35,372 nucleotides of DNA from Rhodoferax lacus (GTDB lineage Bacteria > Pseudomonadota > Gammaproteobacteria > Burkholderiales > Burkholderiaceae_C): the NCBI RefSeq assembly GCF_003415675.1, contig NZ_QFZK01000029.1, positions 1 to 35,372 on the forward strand, read 5' to 3'. The notes beneath the pieces are model-generated. The model ran no database searches and was not told the DNA's origin. It saw only the letters and a list, made by a program, of their open reading frames with translations. This document shows positions 6,983 through 15,234 of this stretch, piece after piece (position 1 is the stretch's first letter; every line of letters starts with the position of its first letter). A program made the position numbers and the translations under genes.

Positions 6983-8524
6983 TCAAAATCCTGCGGGCTT
7001 GGCCGCGTGAAAGCCGGTGGCCAGCTGAAAACGGTGGGCCGCGTTCAGCAGGCGTGCTTCCTGAAAATAGTTGCCGATGAGCTGCATGCCAATGGGCATG
7101 CCCCGGTCTTGTTCGGTGTTGGAAAACCCCACCGGCAGGCTCATGCCCGGCAGACCGGCCAGCGAGCCCGGCAAGGTAAAAATGTCGGCCAGGTAGTTGG
7201 CCACCGGGTCATCCGATTTTTCGCCCAGCTTCCAGGCCACGGTCGGTGCGACCGGTCCGGCGATCACATCGCAGACCTTGAAGGCGTTCTGGAAATCGTC
7301 GGCAATCATGCGGCGGATCTTTTGCGCCTGCAGGTAGTAGGCGTCGTAGTAGCCGTGGGACAGCACATACGTGCCGATCATGATGCGCCGCTGCACCTCG
7401 TCACCAAAACCCTCGGAGCGGGTCTTCTGGTACATATCGGCCAGGTCGGTGTACTGCTTGGCACGGTGGCCGAATTTCACGCCGTCAAAGCGGCTCAGAT
7501 TGCTCGACGCTTCGGCCGGGGCAATGATGTAGTAGACGGGGATGGACAGCTCGGTGCGCGGCAGGCTGATGGGCACCAGCTTGGCACCCAGTTTTTCATA
7601 TTCAGCCAGTGCTGCGTTGACGGCTGCGCGCACGTCGTCGGCCAGACCGGCGCCAAAGAATTCCTGTGGCACACCAATGCGCAGGCCTTCAATGGAGTCC
7701 TTCAGGCTGCGGCTGTAGTTCTCGGCGGGCACATCCAGCGAGGTGGAGTCGCGGTCCAGATCCGGGCCGCACAGGGCGGTGAGCAGCAGGGCACAGTCTT
7801 CTGCGCTGCGTGCCATGGGGCCGGCCTGGTCCAGGCTGGAGGCAAAGGCCACCATGCCATAGCGTGAGGCCCGGCCATAGGTGGGCTTGATGCCGGTGAT
7901 GCCGCAAAAAGACGCCGGTTGGCGGATCGAGCCGCCGGTGTCGGTGCCGGTGGCTGCGGGTGTCAGGCGCGCGGCCACGGCCACGGCGCTGCCGCCCGAG
8001 GAGCCGCCGGGAATGCGCTCGGTGTTCCAGGGGTTGCGCACCGGTGCCGGGGCGTCAAACCCGACGGGGGGCACGGCCGAGTTTTCGTTGCTCGAACCCA
8101 TGGCGAACTCGTCGCAGTTGAGCTTGCCCAGCGTGACCATGCCCGCGCCGGGCGCACCGCCCGCCACACCGGCGCCCAGTTTGGCGACCACGGTGGCATC
8201 AAACGGGGAGCGGTAACCGGCCAACATGCGCGAGCCCGCTGTGGTGGCAAAGTCCCGGGTGACGAAGATGTCCTTGTGCGCAATCGGCACGCCTTCCAGC
8301 GCGCCTGCCGTGCCGCTGGCAATGCGCGCGTCGGCTGCCGCGGCCTGGGCCAGCGTGACCTCGGTGTTTACATCGACATAGGCGCCCAGGGCGCTGTGGG
8401 CGGCGGCGCGCTGCAGAAAGTGCTGGGCGGCTTCCACAGCCGACACCTGCTTGCTGGACAAGGCGGTAGCCAATTGCTGCACGCTCAGGTCGTGCAGGGC
8501 AGTTTGGGAGAGAGAACTGGTCAT
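6983..8524 (-). CDS. gatA: Asp-tRNA(Asn)/Glu-tRNA(Gln) amidotransferase subunit A
   Basis: 513-residue amidase-signature enzyme that releases ammonia from glutamine for GatB. The Ser-cisSer-Lys triad is visible: Lys84 in PIAHKDIF, the cis-Ser in PGGSSGGSAVA (about Ser175), and the nucleophile Ser199 in GTDTGGSIRQP. Compared with shorter GatA proteins it has a Gly/Ala/Pro-rich insertion (about residues 118-165, AGGAPGAGMV and VPPVGFDAPAPV) between the Lys and Ser motifs, as I recall for beta-proteobacterial GatA. The ATG at 8524 gives MTSSLSQTALHDLS. It sits 11 bp after gatC and 1 bp before gatB. Intact. Confidence 0.97.
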   Translation of the reverse strand: MTSSLSQTALHDLSVQQLATALSSKQVSAVEAAQHFLQRAAAHSALGAYVDVNTEVTLAQAAAADARIASGTAGALEGVPIAHKDIFVTRDFATTAGSRMLAGYRSPFDATVVAKLGAGVAGGAPGAGMVTLGKLNCDEFAMGSSNENSAVPPVGFDAPAPVRNPWNTERIPGGSSGGSAVAVAARLTPAATGTDTGGSIRQPASFCGITGIKPTYGRASRYGMVAFASSLDQAGPMARSAEDCALLLTALCGPDLDRDSTSLDVPAENYSRSLKDSIEGLRIGVPQEFFGAGLADDVRAAVNAALAEYEKLGAKLVPISLPRTELSIPVYYIIAPAEASSNLSRFDGVKFGHRAKQYTDLADMYQKTRSEGFGDEVQRRIMIGTYVLSHGYYDAYYLQAQKIRRMIADDFQNAFKVCDVIAGPVAPTVAWKLGEKSDDPVANYLADIFTLPGSLAGLPGMSLPVGFSNTEQDRGMPIGMQLIGNYFQEARLLNAAHRFQLATGFHAAKPAGF

Positions 8525-8535
8525 GGTGGCGCGCC

Positions 8536-8835
8536 TTATTCAATAACCTTGGGCACCAGGAACAAGCCGTTCTGGACTTCCGGGGCGCTGGCCTGGTTGG
8601 CCTCGCGGTTGTTGGGCTCGCTCACCACATCGTCGCGCAGGCGCAGGGCGATGTCGCCGATCGTGGCCACCGGATGGGCCAGCGGCTCCACGCCAGTGGT
8701 GTCCACGGCGCGCATCTGCTCGACGATGTCAAAAAAGCTGTTGAGCTGGCCCAGCATGCGCTCGCCGTGCGCGGGACTCAGCTCCAGGCGTGCCAGTTTG
8801 GCGATGCGCGCGATGTCGGAAGAAGTCAGTGACAT
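8536..8835 (-). CDS. gatC: Asp-tRNA(Asn)/Glu-tRNA(Gln) amidotransferase subunit C
   Basis: 99-residue GatC, the small clamp that stabilises GatA with GatB. The start at 8835 (MSLTSSDIARIAKLARLEL) matches the family's usual opening. The longer frame back to 8952 reads into the divergent promoter region with non-coding composition. The characteristic middle and end are present: LNSFFDIVEQMRAVDTTGVEPLAHP and LRDDVVSEPNNREANQASAP. It is the first gene of the leftward gatCAB operon, and its promoter lies in the 204 bp shared with mreB. Intact. Confidence 0.95.
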   Translation of the reverse strand: MSLTSSDIARIAKLARLELSPAHGERMLGQLNSFFDIVEQMRAVDTTGVEPLAHPVATIGDIALRLRDDVVSEPNNREANQASAPEVQNGLFLVPKVIE

Positions 8836-9039
8836 GGATGAAAGGGGATTGAAAGCAAAGGTAAAGGGGTGCCAGACGGGTGGCGCTGCACAGGGTATTC
8901 CCAGGCGATCGGTTATTATCCTGCCTTTGGCCTTCGGTGCGCTCCAACGCACTATGAAGTGCCCAAGCCACCACTTTTACTGAATAGAACACGGCGATGG
9001 ACGGGCGAAGCCCCTGTTTGTGCCTGAGAGGATTTTGCG
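8836..9039. promoter_or_regulatory. Divergent promoter region of gatCAB and mreBCD-mrdA
   Basis: 204 bp between opposite starts. The most promoter-like part is the AT-rich GGTTATTATCC at 8911-8921, which offers a TATTAT -10 on the plus strand and an ATAATA on the minus strand. Clear -35 boxes at the right distance were not found. A small inverted repeat GTGCG/CGCAC lies at 8937-8941/8948-8952 in the mreB leader. GAGAGGA at about 9026-9032 is the mreB ribosome site. Confidence 0.4.
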
Positions 9040-10083
9040 ATGTTTGGATCTTTCCGTCGGTATTTCTCCACCGACCTGGCCATTGACCTCGGTACGGCCA
9101 ACACCCTGATTTTTGTGCGCGACAAGGGCATTGTTCTGGACGAACCCTCGGTGGTCGCCATCCGCCACGAAGGCGGGCCCCAGGGCAAGAAAACCATCCA
9201 GGCCGTGGGCCGCGAAGCCAAGGCCATGCTGGGCAAGGTGCCCGGCAACATCGAAGCCATTCGCCCCATGAAGGACGGCGTGATTGCCGACTTCACCGTC
9301 ACCGAGCAGATGCTCAAGCAGTTCATCAAGATGGTGCATCCGCGCGGCATCTTCAAGCCCAGCCCGCGCATCATCATTTGCGTGCCCTGCGGCTCCACCC
9401 AGGTCGAGCGCCGCGCTATCCGCGAAAGCGCACTGGGCGCCGGTGCCAGCGATGTGTTCCTGATCGAAGAGCCCATGGCAGCGGCCATTGGTGCGGGCCT
9501 GCCGGTATCGGAAGCCAGCGGCTCCATGGTGGTGGACATTGGCGGTGGCACTACCGAAGTCGGCGTGATTTCGCTGGGCGGCATGGTCTACAAGGGCAGC
9601 GTACGCGTGGGCGGCGACAAGTTTGACGAAGCCATCATCAACTACATCCGCCGCAACTACGGCATGCTCATTGGCGAGCCCACGGCCGAAGCCATCAAGA
9701 AGCAAATCGGCTCGGCCTTCCCCGGCTCCGAGGTCAAGGAAATGGAAGTGCGTGGGCGCAACCTCTCGGAGGGCGTGCCGCGCAGCTTTACCATCTCTTC
9801 CAACGAAATTCTGGAAGCGCTGACCGACCCGCTCAACAACATCGTCTCGGCCGTGAAGAACGCGCTGGAACAGACCCCGCCCGAACTCGGTGCCGACATT
9901 GCCGACCGCGGCATGATGCTCACCGGCGGCGGCGCCCTGCTGCGCGACCTGGACCGCCTGCTGGCCGAAGAAACCGGCCTGCCGGTGCTGGTGGCCGAAG
10001 ACCCGCTGACCTGCGTGGTGCGCGGCTGCGGCATTGCGCTGGAGCAGATGGAGCGCCTGGGCTCCATTTTCACCAGCGAATAA
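9040..10083 (+). CDS. mreB: Rod shape-determining actin homologue MreB
   Basis: 347-residue bacterial actin that forms membrane-bound filaments guiding lateral cell-wall synthesis. The ATPase motifs are clear: phosphate 1 in DLGTANTLIFV (about residues 12-22), phosphate 2 in VVDIGGGTTEVGVISLGG (about 163-180), and the adenosine motif near MMLTGGGALLRDLDRL (about 291-306). The N-terminus MFGSFRRYFSTDLAIDLG includes the short amphipathic stretch used for membrane contact. It is the first gene of mreBCD-mrdA; mreC follows 15 bp later. The organism is therefore expected to be rod-shaped. Intact and of usual length. Confidence 0.98.
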   Translation: MFGSFRRYFSTDLAIDLGTANTLIFVRDKGIVLDEPSVVAIRHEGGPQGKKTIQAVGREAKAMLGKVPGNIEAIRPMKDGVIADFTVTEQMLKQFIKMVHPRGIFKPSPRIIICVPCGSTQVERRAIRESALGAGASDVFLIEEPMAAAIGAGLPVSEASGSMVVDIGGGTTEVGVISLGGMVYKGSVRVGGDKFDEAIINYIRRNYGMLIGEPTAEAIKKQIGSAFPGSEVKEMEVRGRNLSEGVPRSFTISSNEILEALTDPLNNIVSAVKNALEQTPPELGADIADRGMMLTGGGALLRDLDRLLAEETGLPVLVAEDPLTCVVRGCGIALEQMERLGSIFTSE

Positions 10084-10098
10084 GCAGCGAGGTCAGCG

Positions 10099-11028
10099 AT
10101 GCCGCTGGGTTCGCTGGACAGAGCTCCCCCCCCGTTCTTCCGCCAGGGCCCTTCGGCCCTGTCCCGGCTTGCCGTCTGCAGTGCCCTGGCCCTGTTCCTG
10201 ATGGTGGCTGATGCACGCTTCAAGGTCATGCAGCCGCTGCGCATGGCGTTGGGCACTGTGTTGTATCCGGTGCAGTGGCTGGCCTTGCAACCGGTTCATC
10301 TGGTGCAGGGTAGCAGTGAATATTTCTACAGCCTGAACGCGGCCCAGCGCTCCAAGGAAGAGGCCTTCAAGCAATTGGGACTGCAGTCCCAGAAGGCCAA
10401 CCAGGTGGAGCAGCTCACGCTGGAGAACGAGCGCCTGCGCAAGCTGCTGGACCTGCGCCAGCGCCTGCAAACCACCGGCATTGCTGCCCAGGTGCTGTAT
10501 GACGCGGCCGATCCGTATTCGCGCAAGGTGGTAATCGACAAGGGCCTGCTGGACAAGGTCAAGCCGGGCTCGCCGGTGCTCGATGAGCGCGGTGTGCTGG
10601 GCCAGGTCACGCGCGTCTACCCCATGGTCAGCGAGGTGACGCTGATCACCGACCGCGACCACGCCATCCCCGTGCTCAACACCCGTACCGGTGCGCGCGG
10701 CGTGGCCTTTGGCGACACCTCTACCCATGCCGATGCCATGGAGCTGCGCTACATGGCGGCCAACTCGGACGCGGTGGTGGGCGATCTGCTGACCACCAGC
10801 GGTGTCGATGGCATCTACCCGCCCGGCCTGCCCGTGGCCCGGGTGGAAAAGGTGGACCGCCGGGTGGATGCCATCTTTGCCCGCATCTACTGCGTGCCCG
10901 CCGCCTTGGTGTCGGGTGCCAGCCATGTGTTGGTGCTGGAGCCGCTGACCGACCAGGTGCCCGCACGACCGGCACCCGAGCCGCCCGCTGCGGTGCGCAA
11001 CAAACGCGGAGACCCCATCAAGCCATGA
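10099..11028 (+). CDS. mreC: Rod shape-determining protein MreC
   Basis: 309-residue bitopic inner-membrane protein that links MreB to the periplasmic wall machinery and PBP2. A short cytoplasmic N-terminus is followed by one membrane segment (about residues 22-38, LSRLAVCSALALFLMV), then a coiled coil (about 70-110, SKEEAFKQLG through QLTLENERLRKLLDLRQRL). The double beta-barrel domain follows (about 120-275), with KVVIDKGLLDKVKPGSPVLD and VLGQVTRVYP typical. The tail is Pro/Arg-rich. It overlaps mreD by ATGA at 11025-11028. Intact. Confidence 0.95.
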   Translation: MPLGSLDRAPPPFFRQGPSALSRLAVCSALALFLMVADARFKVMQPLRMALGTVLYPVQWLALQPVHLVQGSSEYFYSLNAAQRSKEEAFKQLGLQSQKANQVEQLTLENERLRKLLDLRQRLQTTGIAAQVLYDAADPYSRKVVIDKGLLDKVKPGSPVLDERGVLGQVTRVYPMVSEVTLITDRDHAIPVLNTRTGARGVAFGDTSTHADAMELRYMAANSDAVVGDLLTTSGVDGIYPPGLPVARVEKVDRRVDAIFARIYCVPAALVSGASHVLVLEPLTDQVPARPAPEPPAAVRNKRGDPIKP

Positions 11029-11555
11029 TCATGCGCCAGGGTCAGCAACTGCTGCTGCCCGCCAACCCCCTGTTTGTCTGGGGCAGCCTGCTGGCTGCCA
11101 TGTTGTGCGACATGTTCCTGAACATGGGCCTGACGGGGCGAGCTGCCTGGGTGCCCGACCTGCTGGCCGTGGTGCTGGTGTTCTGGACTGTGCACCAGCC
11201 GCAGCGCGTGGGCATTGGAGCCGCCTTTGTGTTTGGCCTGTTGATGGACGTGCACCAGGGCGCCCTGCTGGGTCAAAACGCCCTGGCCTACACCGTGCTC
11301 AGCTTCTTTGCCGTCACCATACAGCGCCGCCTGCTGTGGTTTCCGGTGCCCTTGCAGGCCTTGCAGGTGCTGCCGCTGTTCATTGCTGCGCATGTGGTGG
11401 AGGTAAGCCTGCGGCTGCTGGCCGGTGGCGCCTTTGCGGGCTTCTGGATGCTGTTGTCGCCCCTGCTGGAAACACTGCTCTGGCCGCTGGCCAGCATTGC
11501 GCTGCTGGCGCCCCAACGGCGCGCACCCGACCCCGACGCCAACCGACCCCTATGA
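11025..11555 (+). CDS. mreD: Rod shape-determining protein MreD
   Basis: 176-residue polytopic inner-membrane protein of the elongasome, with about five hydrophobic segments between residues 15 and 170 (for example FVWGSLLAAMLCDMFLNMG and LLAVVLVFWTVHQP). GIGAAFVFGLLMDVHQGALLGQ is the recognisable MreD core. Two starts are possible: ATG 11025, which overlaps the mreC stop, or ATG 11031; the overlapping one is chosen because of coupling. It overlaps mrdA by ATGA at 11552-11555. Intact. Confidence 0.93.
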   Translation: MIMRQGQQLLLPANPLFVWGSLLAAMLCDMFLNMGLTGRAAWVPDLLAVVLVFWTVHQPQRVGIGAAFVFGLLMDVHQGALLGQNALAYTVLSFFAVTIQRRLLWFPVPLQALQVLPLFIAAHVVEVSLRLLAGGAFAGFWMLLSPLLETLLWPLASIALLAPQRRAPDPDANRPL

Positions 11556-13498
11556 CGGTCCTGCGCAACGTCGAGGCGGACCTGGCGCGCTTTCGCGCCC
11601 GTATCTTTGTGATCAGCCTGGTGGTGCTGGTGTGCTTTGTGCTGCTGATCTCACGCCTTTTGTATCTGCAGATCTGGCGCCATGACGATTTGCGCGCGCA
11701 GGCGGAAAACAACCGCACCTCCATCGTCCCCATCGTCCCCAACCGCGGCCTGATCCTGGACCGCAACGGCATCGTGCTGGCCAGCAATTATTCGGCCTAC
11801 ACGCTGGAAATCACCCCCAGCAAAAGTGGTCCGCTGGAAGAGGTGCTCGATGACCTGTCCGGCGTGCTCGACATCACTGCGCGTGACCGGCGCCGCTTCA
11901 AGAAGTTGTTGGAAGAGTCGCGCAGCTTCGAGTCCCTGCCCATTCGCACCCGTTTGACGGATACCGAGGTGGCCCGCTTCGCCGCGCAGCGGTTCCGCTT
12001 TCCCGGTGTGGAAATCAAGGCCCGGCTGTTCCGCAACTACCCGTATGGTGAACTGGCCAGCCACGTGATCGGCTACATCGGCCGCATCAACCAGGCTGAG
12101 AAAGAAAAGATCGACGAGGGCGATGACCCCGACAACTACCGCGGCACCGAGTACATGGGCAAGCTGGGCGTGGAACAAAGTTACGAGGCGCAGCTGCATG
12201 GCACCACCGGGGTGGAAGAGATTGAGACCTCGGCTGGCGGGCGCGCCATGCGCAAGCTCGCCAGCAACCCTGCCACTCCGGGCAACACCGTCAAGCTGTC
12301 CATCGATATCAAGCTGCAGCAGCTGATCGAGGCCATGTACGGTGAGCGCCGCGGCGCCTTGGTGGCCCTGGACCCCAAGACCGGCGAGGTGCTGGCCTTT
12401 GTCAGCAAGCCCACGTTTGATCCCAACCTGTTTGTCGAGGGCATAGACAGCGAAAGCTGGCAGGCCCTCAACGAGTCGCCCGACAAGCCCCTGCTCAACC
12501 GCGCGCTGCGCGGCACCTACCCGCCAGGCTCCACCTACAAGCCCTTCATGGCGCTGGCCGCCCTGGAGACCGGCACGCGCACGCCCGAGCAAAGTGTGTC
12601 CGACCCTGGCTTCTACATGTTTGGCGGCCACCGTTTCCGCGATGACAAGGAGGGTGGGCATGGTCTGGTGAACATGTACCGCTCTATCGTCGTCTCCTGC
12701 GACACCTACTACTACACCCTGGCCAATGACCTGGGCGTGGACACCATCCACGAGCAGATGCAGCGCTTCGGCTTTGGTGACCTGACCGGTGTGGACATCC
12801 TGGGTGAGACACGCGGCCTCTTGCCCTCCACCGACTGGAAGCGCCGCGCCTACAAGCGCGCCGACCAGCAGAAGTGGTATGCCGGCGAGACCATCTCACT
12901 GGGCATCGGCCAGGGCTACAACGCCTTCACCATGCTGCAGCTGGCGCAGGCCGTCTCCACCCTGGCCAACAACGGCGTGCGCCACCCGCCCCACCTGGTG
13001 ACCGGTACCCAGGAGGCGGTGAGCCACGTCCTTGTGCCCACCACGCCGCCGCCCAGTGTGAACCTGGGCCTCAAGCCTGCCAATGTGGAGGTGATCCGCA
13101 AAGCCATGGTGGGTGTGACCATCGAAGGCACCTCGGCGCGCGCCTTTGCCGGCGCTGCCTATGCCAGTGGCGGCAAAACCGGCACGGCGCAGGCCGTGGG
13201 CATTGGCAAGGACCAGAAATACGATGCCAGCAAACTCGCCGAGCATCTGCGCGACCATGCCCTGTACGTGGCCTACGCCCCGGCAGACGACCCCAAGATC
13301 GCCCTGGCTATGGTGGTGGAGAACGCCGGTTTTGGCGCCGAGCACGCCGCCCCGATTGCGCGCCGTGTGCTGGACTATTGGCTGGCGGGCCAGTATCCCA
13401 ACGCGGAAGACCTGGCAGCGGTCAGCAAGGGCCAGGCGGCCGCGCCCATAGGCAAGCCGCGGTTGGTATCCGAGATGCCCTGGCCTCCGGTGAGGTAG
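11552..13498 (+). CDS. mrdA: Penicillin-binding protein 2, elongasome transpeptidase
   Basis: 648-residue monofunctional class B PBP that cross-links peptidoglycan during elongation with MreC and a SEDS glycosyltransferase. The start at 11552 (MTVLRNVEADLARFRARI) is set by the 4-nt overlap with mreD; longer frames run through mreD. One membrane anchor spans about residues 20-42 (IFVISLVVLVCFVLLISRLL). The pedestal domain includes RGLILDRNGIVLA. The transpeptidase motifs are complete: Ser327 in PPGSTYKPF (SxxK), Ser382 in the SCD motif (SxN position), and Lys542 in SGGKTGTAQ. It is last in the operon. No rodA (mrdB) follows; the next gene is a convergent permease. Confidence 0.96.
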   Translation: MTVLRNVEADLARFRARIFVISLVVLVCFVLLISRLLYLQIWRHDDLRAQAENNRTSIVPIVPNRGLILDRNGIVLASNYSAYTLEITPSKSGPLEEVLDDLSGVLDITARDRRRFKKLLEESRSFESLPIRTRLTDTEVARFAAQRFRFPGVEIKARLFRNYPYGELASHVIGYIGRINQAEKEKIDEGDDPDNYRGTEYMGKLGVEQSYEAQLHGTTGVEEIETSAGGRAMRKLASNPATPGNTVKLSIDIKLQQLIEAMYGERRGALVALDPKTGEVLAFVSKPTFDPNLFVEGIDSESWQALNESPDKPLLNRALRGTYPPGSTYKPFMALAALETGTRTPEQSVSDPGFYMFGGHRFRDDKEGGHGLVNMYRSIVVSCDTYYYTLANDLGVDTIHEQMQRFGFGDLTGVDILGETRGLLPSTDWKRRAYKRADQQKWYAGETISLGIGQGYNAFTMLQLAQAVSTLANNGVRHPPHLVTGTQEAVSHVLVPTTPPPSVNLGLKPANVEVIRKAMVGVTIEGTSARAFAGAAYASGGKTGTAQAVGIGKDQKYDASKLAEHLRDHALYVAYAPADDPKIALAMVVENAGFGAEHAAPIARRVLDYWLAGQYPNAEDLAAVSKGQAAAPIGKPRLVSEMPWPPVR

Positions 13499-13504
13499 GG
13501 CCCC

Positions 13505-13522
13505 CACGCTCCCCACTGCGTG
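13505..13522. terminator. Weak hairpin between mrdA and the convergent permease gene
   Basis: 5-bp stem CACGC/GCGTG at 13505-13509/13518-13522, preceded by a C-run and followed by GGTTCGCTGCTCAGCG. It lies between two facing stops. It may act as a shared terminator, or belong to the short C-rich repeats that I recall in Comamonadaceae intergenic spaces; only one copy was noticed here. Confidence 0.3.
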
Positions 13523-13533
13523 TGGTTCGCTGC

Positions 13534-14292
13534 TCAGCGCAAAAAAGCGTCGTAGCCCGTCTTGCAGATCAGCGCCGTGACCACGGCAATAAACACCCAG
13601 CGCACAAAGCCGGTGCCGTGCTTGAGCGCCATGTGCGTGCCCGCCAGGCTGCCCACCACATTGGCCACGGCCATGGCCAGGGCGAAGTGCCACCAGATGT
13701 GGCCCTTGTAGATGAACAGCCCCAGGGCCGAGAGGTTGGTGGCGGTGTTGAGCACCTTGGCTGCCGCCGAGGCGTGCAGGAAGTCATAGCCCAGGAAACG
13801 CACCAGGCAGAAGACAAAAAAGCTGCCGGTTCCGGGGCCGAAAAAACCGTCGTAAAAGCCGATGGCAGCCCCTATGCAGCAGGCCAGCGCGACTTCCATC
13901 CTGCCGGTGAACTTCGGCGTGTGGTGGCGCCCCAGCTCCTTCTTGGCCAGGGTGTAGCCCAGCACCAGCAGCAGGATGGCGGGCAGCAGTTTGCGCAGGT
14001 AGTCGGGGGATACCACCGTCACCAGCCAGGCACCTCCCAGCGAGGCGACAAAACCGGCCAGTGCCGCGGGAAGGAGCGCAGGCCAGGGCAGGGTGACGCG
14101 GCGGCTGTATTGCAGCGCCGCCATGCCGGTGCCCCAGACCGAGGCGCCCTTGTTGGTGCCAAAGAGCGTGGCCGGATGCGCGTTGGGGAAGGTGGTCAGC
14201 AGGGCCGGAACCAGAATCAGGCCACCACCGCCCACCATGGAATCGACAAAGCCCGCGAACAACGAGGCCAGGGTGACAACAAGCATTTCCAT
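13534..14292 (-). CDS. TSUP family permease (TauE/SafE-like)
   Basis: 252-residue inner-membrane protein of the TauE/SafE (TSUP) family, usually seven or eight membrane segments, exporting or importing small sulphur-containing or organic anions. The family's duplicated half-motifs are visible: GFVDSMVGGGGLILVPALL at about residues 14-32 and GFYDGFFGPGTGSFFVF at about 144-160, both with the Gly-rich turn. The ATG at 14292 gives the expected length. It is convergent with mrdA and stands apart from a transport operon, so the substrate cannot be inferred. Confidence 0.9.
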   Translation of the reverse strand: MEMLVVTLASLFAGFVDSMVGGGGLILVPALLTTFPNAHPATLFGTNKGASVWGTGMAALQYSRRVTLPWPALLPAALAGFVASLGGAWLVTVVSPDYLRKLLPAILLLVLGYTLAKKELGRHHTPKFTGRMEVALACCIGAAIGFYDGFFGPGTGSFFVFCLVRFLGYDFLHASAAAKVLNTATNLSALGLFIYKGHIWWHFALAMAVANVVGSLAGTHMALKHGTGFVRWVFIAVVTALICKTGYDAFLR

Positions 14293-14383
14293 GCGGGGAT
14301 TGTCGCTGCCTTCTGTTTCAATTGAGAGCGCGACCCTGGGTTCTTCAGTGCTGTGGGGACTGAATCACCATTGTGGAAAATTT

Positions 14384-14884
14384 CTATTCATAGGTGCGGG
14401 CTTGCTTTAGCCCCTTCAAAAGGCTTTCCGCCTTTTCCTCTGGTACTTCGAATATCTGGTAAGTGTGGTGTGCGGAACTCAGAGTGGTTCCCCAATAGGA
14501 TTCCGATCCCTGGATTAGCTCAACCCGAACCACGGTGCGCTTGTTTTCGATGAGATTCACATCAAGGCTATTCGCTTTGATGCGAATAGTGGGGCCCAGT
14601 GCCCAAGAAGGGTCTGGCAACATGGATACAGTCAATTTTCCGGGCGGGTAATCTTTTGCGGTGTATCCACCCTCACCCCTACCGTTTATGACTGTCCCGC
14701 AGCGTTTTCCGTTGCACAGCACTTGTGGCTTGAAATTCAACTTTTCTTCCGGCGAAGATTGGTTGAAGATGACTAACTGTCCTTTGCTGTTCTCTATCGC
14801 GGGATACTTTTCAAATGGCCTTCCGTAGGTCGCGCAACCCGAAAGAAGAATGGTCAGGGCAATCAAGTAGAGTAGTTTTTTCAT
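14384..14884 (-). CDS. Small lipoprotein, DUF2846-like, low GC
   Basis: 166-residue lipoprotein. The signal peptide MKKLLYLIALTILLSGC ends in a lipobox (LLSGC) with Cys17 as the lipid anchor. The mature part has a beta-rich pattern with LVIFNQSS, VLCNGKRCGTVINGRG and YPPGKLTVSM, which resembles DUF2846-type proteins, though that link is tentative. The two Cys in CNGKRCG might pair. GC is markedly lower than the flanking genes, suggesting acquisition or relaxed selection. The start at 14884 is fixed by the signal peptide. The gene stands alone, with a double hairpin 125-175 bp upstream that may control its transcription. Function unknown. Confidence 0.75.
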   Translation of the reverse strand: MKKLLYLIALTILLSGCATYGRPFEKYPAIENSKGQLVIFNQSSPEEKLNFKPQVLCNGKRCGTVINGRGEGGYTAKDYPPGKLTVSMLPDPSWALGPTIRIKANSLDVNLIENKRTVVRVELIQGSESYWGTTLSSAHHTYQIFEVPEEKAESLLKGLKQARTYE

Positions 14885-15004
14885 CCCTCGATTTGAAAGC
14901 AGCCGGTCACCGGTCGCCCCCCAATTTGTTCACGCAGGTGCACCGATACTGACGATGTTCAGAGTGTGTCATTTCTCGGCAGGATGGACGAGCTTTCAGC
15001 GGGC

Positions 15005-15038
15005 AAAAAAAAAGCACCAGACTGGCTGGTGCTTTTTT
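15005..15038 (-). terminator. Strong intrinsic terminator, usable on both strands
   Basis: Perfect 13-bp stem: AAAAAAGCACCAG at 15008-15020 and CTGGTGCTTTTTT at 15026-15038, with a 5-nt loop (ACTGG). Read leftward, the stem is followed by nine T (15013 down to 15005); read rightward, by six T. It is well placed to end the leftward GMC oxidoreductase transcript, whose stop is about 200 bp upstream, or a leader of the lipoprotein gene. Confidence 0.8.
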
Positions 15039-15058
15039 GTGGCACGTCGTGGTGCCAC
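15039..15058 (-). promoter_or_regulatory. Second hairpin abutting the terminator, possible attenuator arm
   Basis: 7-bp perfect stem GTGGCAC/GTGCCAC at 15039-15045/15052-15058. On the minus strand it lies directly 5' of the terminator and contains GCACCA (plus positions 15050-15055), the same sequence as the terminator's own 5' arm. The terminator's 3' arm could thus pair with either, giving mutually exclusive structures. Confidence 0.35.
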
Positions 15059-15234
15059 TGTTCTTGCTTTGAGTTGCCGCCTTGATACGTGTCAGGCAGC
15101 TAGTTCCTCGGGATCGTTTTCTTATCAAGTCTCGTGCCGATGGAAGGAATGTCTATCGCTCCAACACGCGAACGAATGGAATGTAACCTTTGGGTCACTT
15201 CTTGGGGATTGGGACTTACCCTGTGAAGACGGGC

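Larger units (their letters stand above)
14885..15234. other. 350-bp intergenic region with tandem hairpins
   Basis: No convincing gene on either strand; the ORFs across it have no family likeness. It contains two adjacent hairpins at 15008-15058 (listed separately). Beyond 15060 it is ordinary mixed sequence with lower GC than the flanking core genes. A small RNA read leftward and ending at the hairpin near 15005 is possible but unsupported by a promoter call. No tRNA cloverleaf was seen. Confidence 0.5.

Noticed and set aside
5518..7080. Long rightward ORF (520 codons) over gatB
   Set aside because: It is a high-GC antisense shadow of gatB, whose motifs are unmistakable on the other strand. 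It is rich in His, Gly, Val and Gln, as such shadows are.
11105..11551. Upstream extension of the mrdA frame through mreD
   Set aside because: The region codes for MreD in another frame, and the mrdA ATG at 11552 with an ATGA overlap gives a normal PBP2.
14907..15128. Leftward 73-codon ORF across the double hairpin
   Set aside because: It reads through a strong intrinsic terminator, has no family likeness and no clear ribosome site.
15060..15234. tRNA or tmRNA gene before the terminator
   Set aside because: No cloverleaf arms, CCA end or tmRNA tag sequence could be recognised on either strand.
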